A stretch of 64,000 nt of DNA from Bradyrhizobium diazoefficiens. GTDB taxonomy: Bacteria > Pseudomonadota > Alphaproteobacteria > Rhizobiales > Xanthobacteraceae. The translations under genes were made by a program, and so were the position numbers. Each line of letters begins with the position of its first letter. The first letter of the stretch is position 1. The stretch spans positions 23,376-87,375 of the forward strand of contig NZ_JAFCKW010000025.1 in the NCBI RefSeq assembly GCF_018129965.1, in the 5' to 3' direction. Below are positions 1-8,308 of this stretch, piece by piece. Below the pieces are notes generated by a model. It ran no database searches and was not told where the DNA came from. It saw nothing but the letters and a program-made list of their open reading frames with translations.

Positions 1-224
1 AAGGCGAAGGAGGGGGTGGGACCGTGTGTCCCCTGCGAGATCGATCATCGCTGACAAAACCCAAATTGAAACTTGGTGAGTGGCGAAGGCCGGCTGCCGG
101 GAGGCAGCCGCAGCGTCCCGAAAGTGTTACTGGTCGGCAACAATTGGGACCAAAAAGAGGCCAAGGTCCCAAAAACCAGCAATCAGCGGGCCTTGAGGCC
201 GACAACGCCCGGATGGGGCGCTCT
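1..224. other. non-coding stretch downstream of the racemase operon
   Basis: I see no convincing gene here; the one plus-strand open frame has no family signature. There is a perfect 8-bp hairpin (CGGCTGCC, loop GGGA, GGCAGCCG, positions 91-110). It lies just past the end of the minus-strand racemase operon but has no T-tract, so it is at best a 3'-end-protecting stem and not a clear intrinsic terminator. A G-rich run (AGGAGGGGGTGGGA) lies near the left edge. Confidence 0.4.
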
Positions 225-956
225 TCAGGGCTGAAACTGCGAAAATGGCCCGGAATAAGTTTTCGACCGCGGCGTGGCATACGGCCCGAGTCGCGAAGTC
301 GTCAGTCCCAGCCGCACCAGTGATTCGGCCAGCGTGACTGCTGCGGCGACGCCGTCGATCACGGGCAGGCCGTGCTCCCTGGCGAGTTCGGCGGCGAGGT
401 CGGTCATGCCGGCGCAGCCGAGCACGATCGCCTCGGCGCGGTCGTCGCGGATGGCCGCGGTGATCTCCGCAGAGATTCTTGCGAGCGCATCCGTATTGCG
501 CTCCTCGAGCGCGAGCACGGGGACCTCGGCGGCGCGGACACGGGCGCAGCGGTCTGCGAGACCATATTTCCGCAAATTATGCTCGATGGGGACGATGGAA
601 ACACTGAGCGTCGTCACCACGGCAAAGCGCGCGGCGACCAGGCTCGCCATGTGGAAGCCGGCCTCGCCGATGCCGATCACAGGGGCCTTCGCTGCAGCGC
701 GTGCGGCGTCGAGCCCGGTGTCGTCGAAGCAGGCGATGATGTGCGCATCCGCGCCGTCGCGATCGGCCTCGCGGATGCAGCCGAGCATGCCTGGGACGGC
801 GAAGGCCTCGTCGTAGAAGCCCTCGATCGAGACCGGGCCCATCGCGGGCTGGCGCGCGTCGATCACGGTATCGGACAGCGCAACGCTGCGCGCCGCAGCG
901 GCGATCTTCGCCGTCATCGACGCCGTGGTGTTGGGATTGACGACGTGCAGTCGCAT
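225..956 (-). CDS. Asp/Glu/hydantoin-type racemase family protein
   Basis: The protein has 243 residues and begins MRLHVVNPNT, the usual N-terminus of the Asp/Glu/hydantoin racemase family. The two cysteines of the cofactor-independent racemase site are visible: Cys76 in HIIACFDDTG and Cys181 in VLGCAGMTDL. The open frame continues upstream, but that part overlaps the permease gene on the same strand, so the ATG at 956 is the start. It lies 5 nt after the upstream permease stop and is the last gene of the ABC operon. By family it would interconvert enantiomers of an amino acid or hydantoin-like compound in the cytoplasm. Pairing with an importer suggests it acts on the imported substrate (inference). 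The substrate cannot be read from sequence. Confidence 0.85.
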   Translation of the reverse strand: MRLHVVNPNTTASMTAKIAAAARSVALSDTVIDARQPAMGPVSIEGFYDEAFAVPGMLGCIREADRDGADAHIIACFDDTGLDAARAAAKAPVIGIGEAGFHMASLVAARFAVVTTLSVSIVPIEHNLRKYGLADRCARVRAAEVPVLALEERNTDALARISAEITAAIRDDRAEAIVLGCAGMTDLAAELAREHGLPVIDGVAAAVTLAESLVRLGLTTSRLGPYATPRSKTYSGPFSQFQP

Positions 957-961
957 CGCGA

Positions 962-1840
962 TCAGACGAGTCCTTGGCCGGCGTCCGAGCCCTTGGCCGC
1001 CTGCCGCTTGTTCAGCACGTGGATGGTGCCGAGCGCAAGGGTGATCACCGTGAACGAGACCGCCGAGATCACGGTGCCGAGCGCATAGATGTCGGGGTTC
1101 GTCACCGTGGTGGTGAGACCCTGGAGGTCCAGCGGCAGCGTGTTCACCGCGCCAATCGCCTGGCTGGAGCGCGCGAGTTCGTCCCAGGACAGCGTGAAGC
1201 CGAACAGGCCGATGCCGATCACGGAGGGCAGGATGATCGGCAGCACGACATGGCGGAAGGTCTGCCACGGCGTTGCACCGAGATCGCGCGCGGCTTCTTC
1301 CAGCCGGGGATCGAAGCGGTTGAAGATCGCGAACATGATCAGCAGGCCGAACGGCAGCGTCCAGGTCAAGTGCGCACCGAGGCCGGAGGTCAGCAGGCCC
1401 ATCGAGGTCTCGAAATTCTCGTTCCAATGCGCCTTGATCAGATCGTCGATGATGCGGAATTCCAGCGAGATGCCGAGCGAGGTGATGATCGAGGGCACGA
1501 TCAGGCTCGCGATCGCCGAATAGAACAGAATGCTCTGCGCTTTGAACTTGCGGCGGAACGCCATGCCGGCCGCAACCGACAACACGACGGTGACGATCAT
1601 CACGATGATGCCGAGCAGCAGCGAGCGTCGGAAGGCTGCACCGAGATCGACGATGCCGGTGCCCTGGAACAGTTTTGCGATCCAGAACGTGGACACGCCG
1701 TTCATCGGGAAGGTGAGGCCGCCCTGCGGACCCTGGAACGAGAGTACGTAGATAGCGATCATCGGGCCGTACAGGAACAGCACATAGGCCGCGAAGAAGG
1801 TCGCGAGCACGTAGAAAGAGCGGGAGCGTCCTTCCTTCAT
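962..1840 (-). CDS. ABC transporter permease, PotC-like (polyamine/opine class)
   Basis: A 292-residue inner-membrane protein with about six transmembrane segments; the first (FYVLATFFAAYVLFLYGPM) follows a short basic N-terminus. The cytoplasmic coupling-loop region contains EEAARDLGATPWQTF, matching the EAA motif that docks on the ATPase. It starts 3 nt after the preceding permease stop, so the pair is very probably translationally coupled and forms a heterodimeric channel. The PotC/YdcV-like type imports polyamines, opines or related amines. The ligand is not identifiable. Confidence 0.9.
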   Translation of the reverse strand: MKEGRSRSFYVLATFFAAYVLFLYGPMIAIYVLSFQGPQGGLTFPMNGVSTFWIAKLFQGTGIVDLGAAFRRSLLLGIIVMIVTVVLSVAAGMAFRRKFKAQSILFYSAIASLIVPSIITSLGISLEFRIIDDLIKAHWNENFETSMGLLTSGLGAHLTWTLPFGLLIMFAIFNRFDPRLEEAARDLGATPWQTFRHVVLPIILPSVIGIGLFGFTLSWDELARSSQAIGAVNTLPLDLQGLTTTVTNPDIYALGTVISAVSFTVITLALGTIHVLNKRQAAKGSDAGQGLV

Positions 1841-1843
1841 GCC

Positions 1844-2803
1844 CTAGAGCTCCTTCTTGATGTCGACGATGCGCGACATCATGGTGATGATCAGGAAGGT
1901 GATGATCAGCAGGATCACGGCGTTGGCCGCCGCGGCGGGGAACTGCAGCGCGTTGACCCGCGTCTCGATGATCTTGCCCGCGGCCGCGATCTGCTGGCCG
2001 CCCATCACGCCGATGGTGATGAAGTCGCCCATCACGATGGTGATGACGAAGATCGAGCCGATCACGATGCCGGGCTTTGCGAGCGGAATGATGACGTTCA
2101 CCAGCGTCTGGAAGCCGGTGGCGCCGGCGTCGTAGGCGGCCTCGATCAGCGACTTGTCGATGCGCACCATCGAATTGAAGATCGGCACCACCATGAAAAA
2201 GGTGAAGAGGTGCACCAGTGCCAGCACCACGGAGAATTCGGAGAACAGCAGCCACTCCAGCGGCTGGTTGACCAGGCCCGTCTTGACCAGGCCGGAGTTC
2301 ACGAGGCCATTGCGGCCGAGCAGCGGGATCCAGGCGATCATGCGGATCACGTTCGAGGTCCAGAACGGGATCGTGCAGAGCAGCGACAATCCCATCTGCC
2401 AGGTCTTGGATTTCACATGGAAGGCGAGGAAGTAGGCGACCCAGAAGCCGATGAAGAGGGTGATGGCCCAGACCATGAAGCAGAGCTTCAGCGTCATCAC
2501 ATAAGTCCGGCCGATCGTGCAGAGCTCGGGCAGCTTGTCGATGCAGCCCTCGAACGTATCGGTGTAGCCGCGCCCGGAGAAGGCCGGCAGCAGCTGGTAT
2601 TCGTTGTAGTCCCAGAACGAGACGATGACGACGAAGACGAGCGGAATGAGGAAGAAGGCCACAAACACCAGCATCATCGGCCCGGCCTGCAGCCAGGAGA
2701 TGACGGACGGCGACAGGCGCGCCGGCTTGGCGGCGCGCGCCGTGCCTGACCCCGGGATCACGCCCGGGGCAGCCTGGTGCAGAACCTCTTCCGACATGTC
2801 CAT
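1844..2803 (-). CDS. ABC transporter permease, PotB-like
   Basis: A 319-residue permease starting MDMSEEVLHQ. The start at 2803 overlaps the stop of the binding-protein gene by one base (TGATG), a classic coupled junction; the longer open frame upstream is out-of-frame reading of that gene. A cytoplasmic N-terminal tail of about 40 residues precedes the first membrane helix (GPMMLVFVAFFLIPLVFVVI). The EAA loop is recognisable in LIEAAYDAGATGFQTL. Partner of the PotC-like permease. Confidence 0.9.
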   Translation of the reverse strand: MDMSEEVLHQAAPGVIPGSGTARAAKPARLSPSVISWLQAGPMMLVFVAFFLIPLVFVVIVSFWDYNEYQLLPAFSGRGYTDTFEGCIDKLPELCTIGRTYVMTLKLCFMVWAITLFIGFWVAYFLAFHVKSKTWQMGLSLLCTIPFWTSNVIRMIAWIPLLGRNGLVNSGLVKTGLVNQPLEWLLFSEFSVVLALVHLFTFFMVVPIFNSMVRIDKSLIEAAYDAGATGFQTLVNVIIPLAKPGIVIGSIFVITIVMGDFITIGVMGGQQIAAAGKIIETRVNALQFPAAAANAVILLIITFLIITMMSRIVDIKKEL

Positions 2804-4092
2804 CACGCCGCGATGAACTCGTTCCACTTGCGGACCATGTAGTCGTTCTCGTCCATCACGGCGTTCCAGCAGGCGACGCCGCCCATGCGGTCCTCGTAGG
2901 AGCCACCGTCGCGCACCGCGCCGGCCTTCTCCAGCAGCGAGCCGTCGGGCGCCTTGATGTCCTTCTCGGCGGGCTTGCCTTCCATCCAGTACGCCCATTC
3001 GTAGGGCTCCATGTTCGCCTTCGCGGTGGAGAGCACGGCGGAGTAGTAGCCCTGGCGGTTGAGATAGGCCCCGGCATAGCCGGACAGGAACCAGTTGACG
3101 AACTCGTAGGCCCAATCGAGCTTCGCGCCCGACACGCCCTTGGAAACGCAGAAGCCCGAGGCCCAGGAGCGGTAGCCTTCCTTGAGCGGCTGGAAGGTGC
3201 AGGGAATCCCCATCGAGCGCACTTTGGTCACCGCCGGCGACCACATCGACTGAATGACGGTTTCACCCGATGCCATCAGGTTCACGCTCTCATTGAAATC
3301 CTTCCAGAACGCGCGGAACTGGCCGGCCTTCTTGGCTTCGGTCATCACCTTCATGGTGAGATCGATCTCTTCCTTGGTCATGTTGCCCTTGTCGGCATAT
3401 TTGTATTTGCCGGAGGCTTCGACGACCATCGCGGCATCCATGATGCCGATCGAGGGAATGTTGAGGATCGAGGCCTTGCCCTTGAACTCGGGGTTGAGCA
3501 GCTCGGACCACGAGCTGATCGGACGCTTGATCAGGTCGGGGCGGATGCCGAGCGTGTCGGCGTTGTACACGGTCGGGATCAGCGTGACGAATTCGGTCGG
3601 AGTCTTGGAGAAGGTCTTGGAGTCCTTGCCTTCGAGATAGAGCACCTTCCAGGGTGCGGTGCCCTGGCCGCCGATCTTCTTGCCGCCGGGCGTCTCGCCC
3701 TTGGTGAACACCGGGGTGATGTTGTCGAATTCCTTGATCTTCTTGGAGTCGAGCGCAAGGATGTTGCCCGACGGCACGATCTTCTTCAGCGAGAAATATT
3801 CGGTGTCCAGCACGTCGAAGGAGTTCGGCTGGGTCATCACGCGCTTGGTGACGTCGTCGGTGGTCGCGGTGATGTATTCGATCTTGATGCCGGTGTCCTT
3901 CAGACACTGCTTGGAGATGTCGTCACCCTCGTTCACGGCGGTGCCGAGATAGCGCAGCACTTTCGGCTCGGCCGACATCACATAGGGAAAGCCGGTGATA
4001 GCGCCGGAGCCGGCAGCAAGGCCGGCGAGACCTGCGGTGCTCTTGAGCAGCGTGCGGCGGCTCACGCCGGTGGTCCTGGTCTTCTCGGTCAT
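2803..4092 (-). CDS. periplasmic solute-binding protein of the ABC importer, Tat-exported
   Basis: A 429-residue PotD/PotF-type extracellular solute-binding protein. The N-terminus carries a twin-arginine signal (SRRTLLKSTAGLAG, then a hydrophobic stretch), so it is probably exported folded by Tat. I chose the ATG at 4092 over an in-frame GTG 9 nt upstream, because the AGGAG is 8 nt from the ATG but touches the GTG. It sits 34 nt after the ATPase gene and overlaps the permease start by one base. It delivers the ligand to the two permeases. The protein is longer than classical PotD (about 350), as in many rhizobial homologues. Confidence 0.88.
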   Translation of the reverse strand: MTEKTRTTGVSRRTLLKSTAGLAGLAAGSGAITGFPYVMSAEPKVLRYLGTAVNEGDDISKQCLKDTGIKIEYITATTDDVTKRVMTQPNSFDVLDTEYFSLKKIVPSGNILALDSKKIKEFDNITPVFTKGETPGGKKIGGQGTAPWKVLYLEGKDSKTFSKTPTEFVTLIPTVYNADTLGIRPDLIKRPISSWSELLNPEFKGKASILNIPSIGIMDAAMVVEASGKYKYADKGNMTKEEIDLTMKVMTEAKKAGQFRAFWKDFNESVNLMASGETVIQSMWSPAVTKVRSMGIPCTFQPLKEGYRSWASGFCVSKGVSGAKLDWAYEFVNWFLSGYAGAYLNRQGYYSAVLSTAKANMEPYEWAYWMEGKPAEKDIKAPDGSLLEKAGAVRDGGSYEDRMGGVACWNAVMDENDYMVRKWNEFIAA

Positions 4093-4135
4093 ATCGTTCA
4101 CTCCTCTGTGTTGCGCATTTCTTGAAATGACGGCG

Positions 4136-5122
4136 CTATTGCAGGCGCTGCGCCTTGGCGGGATCCCAGGTGGCCAGAACGCGATCGCCCGGACGGAACG
4201 GGTGAATGTCGAAGGCGGCCTCGGGGAGGTGGGAGAACAGGGCGGTGCCGTCGTCCAGCGTGAGCGAGACGGCGATGTAGGAGCCCTGGTACTCGGTCTG
4301 GGTCAGCAGCGCAGGCGCGCCGAACGCACCGTCAGCGAACGGCACGATGCCGAGCTGATCGGCGCGCACGGCGATGAGTTTGCCGGCGTCGCTGAGGACG
4401 TTGTGGCCGCCGATGAAGCGCGCCACGAATTCGGTGCGGGGGTGGTGGAAGATCTCGCGCGCCGTTCCCTGCTGCTCGATCCGGCCCTGGTTCATCACCA
4501 CGATGTGGTCGGCGAGCGCCATCGCCTCCTCCTGGCCGTGGGTGACCTGGATGAAGCTGATGCCGAGTTCGCGCTGCAGCCGCTTCAGCTCGCCGCGCAT
4601 CTTCACCCGCAGGAACGGATCGAGCGCTGAGAGCGGCTCGTCGAGCAACAGGATCTGCGGCTCGGTGATCAGCGCGCGTGCGAGCGCCACGCGCTGCTGC
4701 TGGCCACCGGAGAGCTGCGCCGGGAGCCGGGCCGCATAGGGCGTCATCGCCACCAGTTCGAGCAACTCGCCGGCGCGCTTGTGCCGTGTCGCGCGATCGA
4801 CGCCGCGCATCTTCAGGGCAAAGGCGACGTTGTCGAGCACCGTCAGGTGCGGGAACAGGGCGTAGGACTGGAACATCATCGCCGTGCCGCGTTTGGCGGG
4901 CTCGAGGTCGGTGACGTTCTGCGCGCCGAGGATGATGTCGCCCTCGCTGACCGCCTCGTGGCCCGCGATCATGCGCAAGGTCGAGGTCTTGCCGCAGCCG
5001 GAGGGGCCGAGCAGGCAGCAATAAGTGCCGGCGGGGATCTTCAGATTGACGCTGTCGACCGCCAGCGTCGTATCGTAGCGCTTGGTGACGGCGACCAGTT
5101 CGAGGTTTGCGGGAGTGGCCAT
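4136..5122 (-). CDS. ABC transporter ATP-binding protein, PotA-like
   Basis: A 328-residue ATPase. Visible motifs in order: Walker A GPSGCGKTST, Q-loop region MMFQSYALFPHL, signature LSGGQQQRVALARAL, Walker B ILLLDEPLSALD, and the switch His in QVTHGQEEAM. The last 90 or so residues form the TOBE-type regulatory domain usual for PotA/MalK-like subunits. First gene of the five-gene minus-strand operon, transcribed from the 5123-5391 region divergently from the GntR gene. Energises import of the unknown solute. Confidence 0.92.
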   Translation of the reverse strand: MATPANLELVAVTKRYDTTLAVDSVNLKIPAGTYCCLLGPSGCGKTSTLRMIAGHEAVSEGDIILGAQNVTDLEPAKRGTAMMFQSYALFPHLTVLDNVAFALKMRGVDRATRHKRAGELLELVAMTPYAARLPAQLSGGQQQRVALARALITEPQILLLDEPLSALDPFLRVKMRGELKRLQRELGISFIQVTHGQEEAMALADHIVVMNQGRIEQQGTAREIFHHPRTEFVARFIGGHNVLSDAGKLIAVRADQLGIVPFADGAFGAPALLTQTEYQGSYIAVSLTLDDGTALFSHLPEAAFDIHPFRPGDRVLATWDPAKAQRLQ

Positions 5123-5391
5123 GGCGTGTCCGAGGCGAGGGCGATGCGTCCCGCCTCTCTCCGCAAGGTCCGTGCCAACCGTCCTGGCCCGCTCAAATCA
5201 CAAAACTATGAAGCGGAGTCAGATTGTTAGATCGAATCCGGCGCTTCGAGGCGGCTTGTCGCGTGGATATCAGTCTGCACACAAAACGTGCTCGGATTGT
5301 ATAATCTTTCGCCTGTAATTGGATACGGCGGGTCGACTAACATTCCATCCGATATTCGCCGATCAAGCCCTCGAACCAATCCCTCAAACTG
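5123..5391. promoter_or_regulatory. divergent control region, ABC-racemase operon / GntR gene
   Basis: This 269-bp spacer must hold both promoters. It is locally AT-richer than its surroundings (about 5280-5345). The imperfect palindrome GATTGTATAATC (5296-5307) contains a TATAAT that would fit a -10 box on the plus strand, although I see no good -35. As GntR/FCD regulators often bind short palindromes between divergent genes, this is the best operator candidate. Assignment is inference. Confidence 0.35.
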
Positions 5392-6099
5392 ATGGCCGCC
5401 AGGACCCGACGGAAATCCGAAGCCCCAGACGTGAGCGATCGCGTCGGCCGGATCAGGGAAGGCGTGACTGCGGCGATCCTCGAGCATCGTCTGTTGCCGG
5501 GCACCAAACTCGGAGAGGACGAACTCGGTGAAATCTATGGCGCGAGCCGGACGCTGGTCCGTACGGCGCTCCAGCAACTGACGCATGAGGGCATCGTCCA
5601 TATCGAGAAGAACCGTGGCGCCTTCGTCGCGCGGCCGACGCCGGCCGACGCCCGCGAGGTGTTCGAGGCGCGCCGCCTGATCGAGCCGACCATCGTCGAT
5701 CATGCCGTGGACGCCGTGTCGCCAGCCTGGATCAATCGTCTCCAGCGCCATCTTGCCGAAGAGCGCGAGGCCGAACTGCGCGGCGACGCGCGCGCCTCGG
5801 TCCGGCTCTCCGGCGCGTTTCATGGTCTCGTCGCCGAGATGAGTGGCCACAACATCTATCTCGGTTTCCTCAAAGAACTCATCGCGCGCTCCTCGCTCAT
5901 CATCTTGCTCTATCGTCGCCATGATGCGCCGGCTTGCGGCACGGATCATCATGCCGGTATCGTCGCTGCGATCCGCAAGCGCGACGCGCAGGCCGCACGC
6001 GCGCAGATGCTGTCGCATCTGCGCGAGATCGAGGCCGAACTGTTCCTGAAGGATCCCAGCGCCGACGAGTTGCGGCTCGCCGACGTGCTCGGCGCCTGA
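5392..6099 (+). CDS. GntR family transcriptional regulator, FCD (FadR) subfamily
   Basis: 235 residues. Residues about 15-80 are the winged helix (SRTLVRTALQQLTHEGIV recognition region). Residues about 85-215 are an FCD ligand-binding domain with helical EVFEARRLIEP and the metal-site histidines in GAFHGL, DHHAGI and LSHLRE. The acidic residue that normally precedes the first His appears replaced (LSGAFH). Encoded divergently from the ABC-racemase operon, so it is probably its ligand-responsive repressor. No strong Shine-Dalgarno precedes the ATG. Confidence 0.87.
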   Translation: MAARTRRKSEAPDVSDRVGRIREGVTAAILEHRLLPGTKLGEDELGEIYGASRTLVRTALQQLTHEGIVHIEKNRGAFVARPTPADAREVFEARRLIEPTIVDHAVDAVSPAWINRLQRHLAEEREAELRGDARASVRLSGAFHGLVAEMSGHNIYLGFLKELIARSSLIILLYRRHDAPACGTDHHAGIVAAIRKRDAQAARAQMLSHLREIEAELFLKDPSADELRLADVLGA

Positions 6100-6388
6100 G
6101 CCCGCCCGACGTGGCGCAGCGGACGCTCAAGTCAAATCGCCCTCATGATCGTCGGCAATCGGCTATCCGCCGCGTTCAACTCGGTCGCGAACGTTGAGAC
6201 CCGCAACGATTTCGCTCGCGCGCGGCGCTCATCGGACGATTTTTCGCGGCGTCACGCCGATTGTGACAATCCCTATCGGTTTTTTGCACCTGCTGTCTCG
6301 TGTGGATGACACGGCGCGCTGCAGTGTAACGTGACTATTCCTCGCGCGCCTTACCCAGTATAGAGTGGCGATCTGTCATAGAATTGTC

Positions 6389-8167
6389 ATGTCGCCAGAG
6401 ATGCTGAAATCAGACGCAAGCCCGGCTCGCAAAACTGCGGGTGCGCCGGATGGAAATCCTGTCGCCAAAGACAAAAGGACTCAAGTCCTTGCTGGCTTCC
6501 TCAGGCAAAGTGAACCGGCCGTATCAGGCGCGGAACCTGCGATTGTCGCGAGCTCGGCAACTGACCAGACGCTATCGCAACAAGCGACGACCGCACCCGA
6601 GAAAGCCCGCTCGAACGCCGCCGTTTCTCCCGCCGGTGAAATCGAGCTGAAGCTTCTCGTCGATGCCGGTCGCATGGCGCATTTCAACGATGCACCTGTC
6701 ATCGCGGCCAACGCGCGCAACAAGGGCACGCGAAAACATCTCAAGTCCGTCTATTACGACACAGCCGAGCGGACGCTCCGGCGCAACGGCCTGAGCTTGC
6801 GCGTGCGCCAGAGCGGTTCGCGCTTCGTGCAGACCGTGAAGACGGACGTTGAGGATGATCCGCTCCGCCGTGGCGAATGGGAAGCGAGCGTCCAGTCGCT
6901 CGCGCCCGATCTCGCTTTGGCGTTGCCTTTCATTCCGGAGAAGCTTCACAGCCATTTGGACGCACAGCCGCTCGAAGCGGTCTTCACCGCGGACATCCAT
7001 CGCCACGCGCGGATGATCGACCTGCCGGCCGGCACCGTCGAGGTCGCCTTCGACCAGGGCGTGCTGACCGCGGGCGAGCGGTCCATGCCGGTCAGCGAGA
7101 TCGAACTCGAACTGAAGAGCGGCAGCGCCAGCACGATCTACGAGATCGCGCTGCGGCTTGCGGAGCACGGGGCGGTGAGGCCGTCGATCCGGACGAAGTC
7201 GGCGCGCGGCTTCGACCTTGCCGCCGACAAGCCGCCAGCGGCCCGGCGGCCGCGCAAGCTTCGCCTCGATCCGTCGGTCGCGCTCGACGAGGCCTTCGCG
7301 ACCATCCTGCGCGCCTGCTTCCTGCATCTGCTGCAGTCGCTGCCTGCGGCAGAAGACGGCCGCAATCCGGAAGGCGTGCACCAGCTGCGCGTCGCGCTGC
7401 GCCGGTTGCGTTCGGCGCTCGACCTGATGCGATCGGTCGGCACGCTCAGCAATCTCGATGCGTTGCGTTCGGAAGCCAAATGGCTGGCGCAGGACCTGTC
7501 GGCTGCGCGCGACTGGGACGTGTTCCGGCTCGAGACCTTGCCGACGATCGCAAAGGCCTGTTCCGCGGTGACCGGCTTCGATGCGCTCGGCCGGGCTGCG
7601 GCCGGCCGCCAGTCCGATGCCTATCGCAAGGCCCACCATGCGCTGGGCGATCGCCGCTGCGCCATGTTCCTGATCGGCCTCGGCGGCTGGATCGAGACGC
7701 GGGGCTGGCGCAACGACGTCGCCGCCGAGGATCTCGGCAAGCTCTCCGAGCCGGCCGTCCATTTCGCGCAGCGCGTCCTGTCGGCGCAATACGCCAAGGT
7801 GCTCAAGCGCGGCCGCCGCTTCAAGTCGCTCCCGGCGGAGGAACTGCACCGGCTGCGGCTCGCGACCAAGCGGATGCGCTATCTCGGCGAGTTCCTGCTG
7901 CCGCTGTTCGCCGACGGAAAATCCGCGCGGAAGTTCTCGCGCCGGCTTGCCGCCTTGCAGGAGGAACTCGGCGCCTTCAACGACATGGCGGTGACGGCAT
8001 CGTTGCTCGATGGGCTTGGTGCCGAGCCGGACAGCGCCATCGCGGCGGCGGCGATTGCAGGCTGGCAGGCGCGCGCATCGGTGGGCGTGCAGCCGTCCTT
8101 GCAAAGCACATGGCGCGATTTCACCGCCGCACGCGTACCGTGGTCGCGGCAGGCGTCACAGGACTGA
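6389..8167 (+). CDS. CYTH-CHAD domain protein (inorganic triphosphatase-like)
   Basis: About 592 residues from the ATG at 6389; a GTG at 6365 is in frame but adds nothing recognisable. The first 80 residues are low-complexity. A CYTH domain starts with the signature EIELK (about residues 84-88), followed by the Arg/Lys-rich tunnel strands (TLRRNGLSLRVRQSG). From about residue 290 a CHAD domain follows, with its conserved basic helices VHQLRVALRRLRSAL and LRLATKRMRYLGEFL. CYTH hydrolyses inorganic triphosphate or related substrates, and CHAD binds polyphosphate. A role in polyphosphate metabolism is therefore likely (inference). Stands alone between regulators and the convergent BTLCP gene. 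Confidence 0.87.
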   Translation: MSPEMLKSDASPARKTAGAPDGNPVAKDKRTQVLAGFLRQSEPAVSGAEPAIVASSATDQTLSQQATTAPEKARSNAAVSPAGEIELKLLVDAGRMAHFNDAPVIAANARNKGTRKHLKSVYYDTAERTLRRNGLSLRVRQSGSRFVQTVKTDVEDDPLRRGEWEASVQSLAPDLALALPFIPEKLHSHLDAQPLEAVFTADIHRHARMIDLPAGTVEVAFDQGVLTAGERSMPVSEIELELKSGSASTIYEIALRLAEHGAVRPSIRTKSARGFDLAADKPPAARRPRKLRLDPSVALDEAFATILRACFLHLLQSLPAAEDGRNPEGVHQLRVALRRLRSALDLMRSVGTLSNLDALRSEAKWLAQDLSAARDWDVFRLETLPTIAKACSAVTGFDALGRAAAGRQSDAYRKAHHALGDRRCAMFLIGLGGWIETRGWRNDVAAEDLGKLSEPAVHFAQRVLSAQYAKVLKRGRRFKSLPAEELHRLRLATKRMRYLGEFLLPLFADGKSARKFSRRLAALQEELGAFNDMAVTASLLDGLGAEPDSAIAAAAIAGWQARASVGVQPSLQSTWRDFTAARVPWSRQASQD

Positions 8168-8178
8168 TCCGAAACCCC

Positions 8179-8217
8179 AAAAAAGTTGCGGCCAGGCTTT
8201 GGGGGAAGCCTGGCCGC
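8179..8217 (-). terminator. intrinsic terminator for the BTLCP gene / candidate sRNA
   Basis: Perfect 12-bp inverted repeat (8188-8199 with 8206-8217), 6-nt loop, followed on the minus strand by AAC then TTTTTT (plus-strand A-run 8179-8184). The T-tract gives the direction. It sits between convergent genes and may also slow plus-strand transcripts from the CHAD gene. Confidence 0.85.
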
Positions 8218-8265
8218 GCGCGAACCGGTCTGGGACGGGGAGGGGTGGGGATGTGACCGGGTCGC
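8179..8265 (-). ncRNA. candidate small RNA with C-rich anti-SD-like loop
   Basis: On the minus strand, 44 nt past the BTLCP stop, an 11-bp stem with one mismatch (arms 8255-8265 and 8220-8230) closes a 24-nt loop containing CCCCACCCCTCCCC. A strong terminator hairpin follows directly (8188-8217) with TTTTTT. A short stem with an exposed C-rich loop plus terminator is the design of alphaproteobacterial anti-Shine-Dalgarno sRNAs (the cuckoo / alpha-r14 / CcsR type), some of which are cut from mRNA 3' UTRs. The loop lacks the exact CCUCCUCCC of the known families. Proposed as a 3'-UTR-derived or free-standing sRNA; no promoter identified. Confidence 0.45.
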
Positions 8266-8308
8266 GTAACCTGTTGTCTCGTTGCTGTTGATCGAACGAC
8301 TGATCGAA

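Noticed and set aside
6572..8104. 510-residue minus-strand frame opposite the CYTH-CHAD gene
   Set aside because: No domain; the plus strand has clear CYTH and CHAD motifs.
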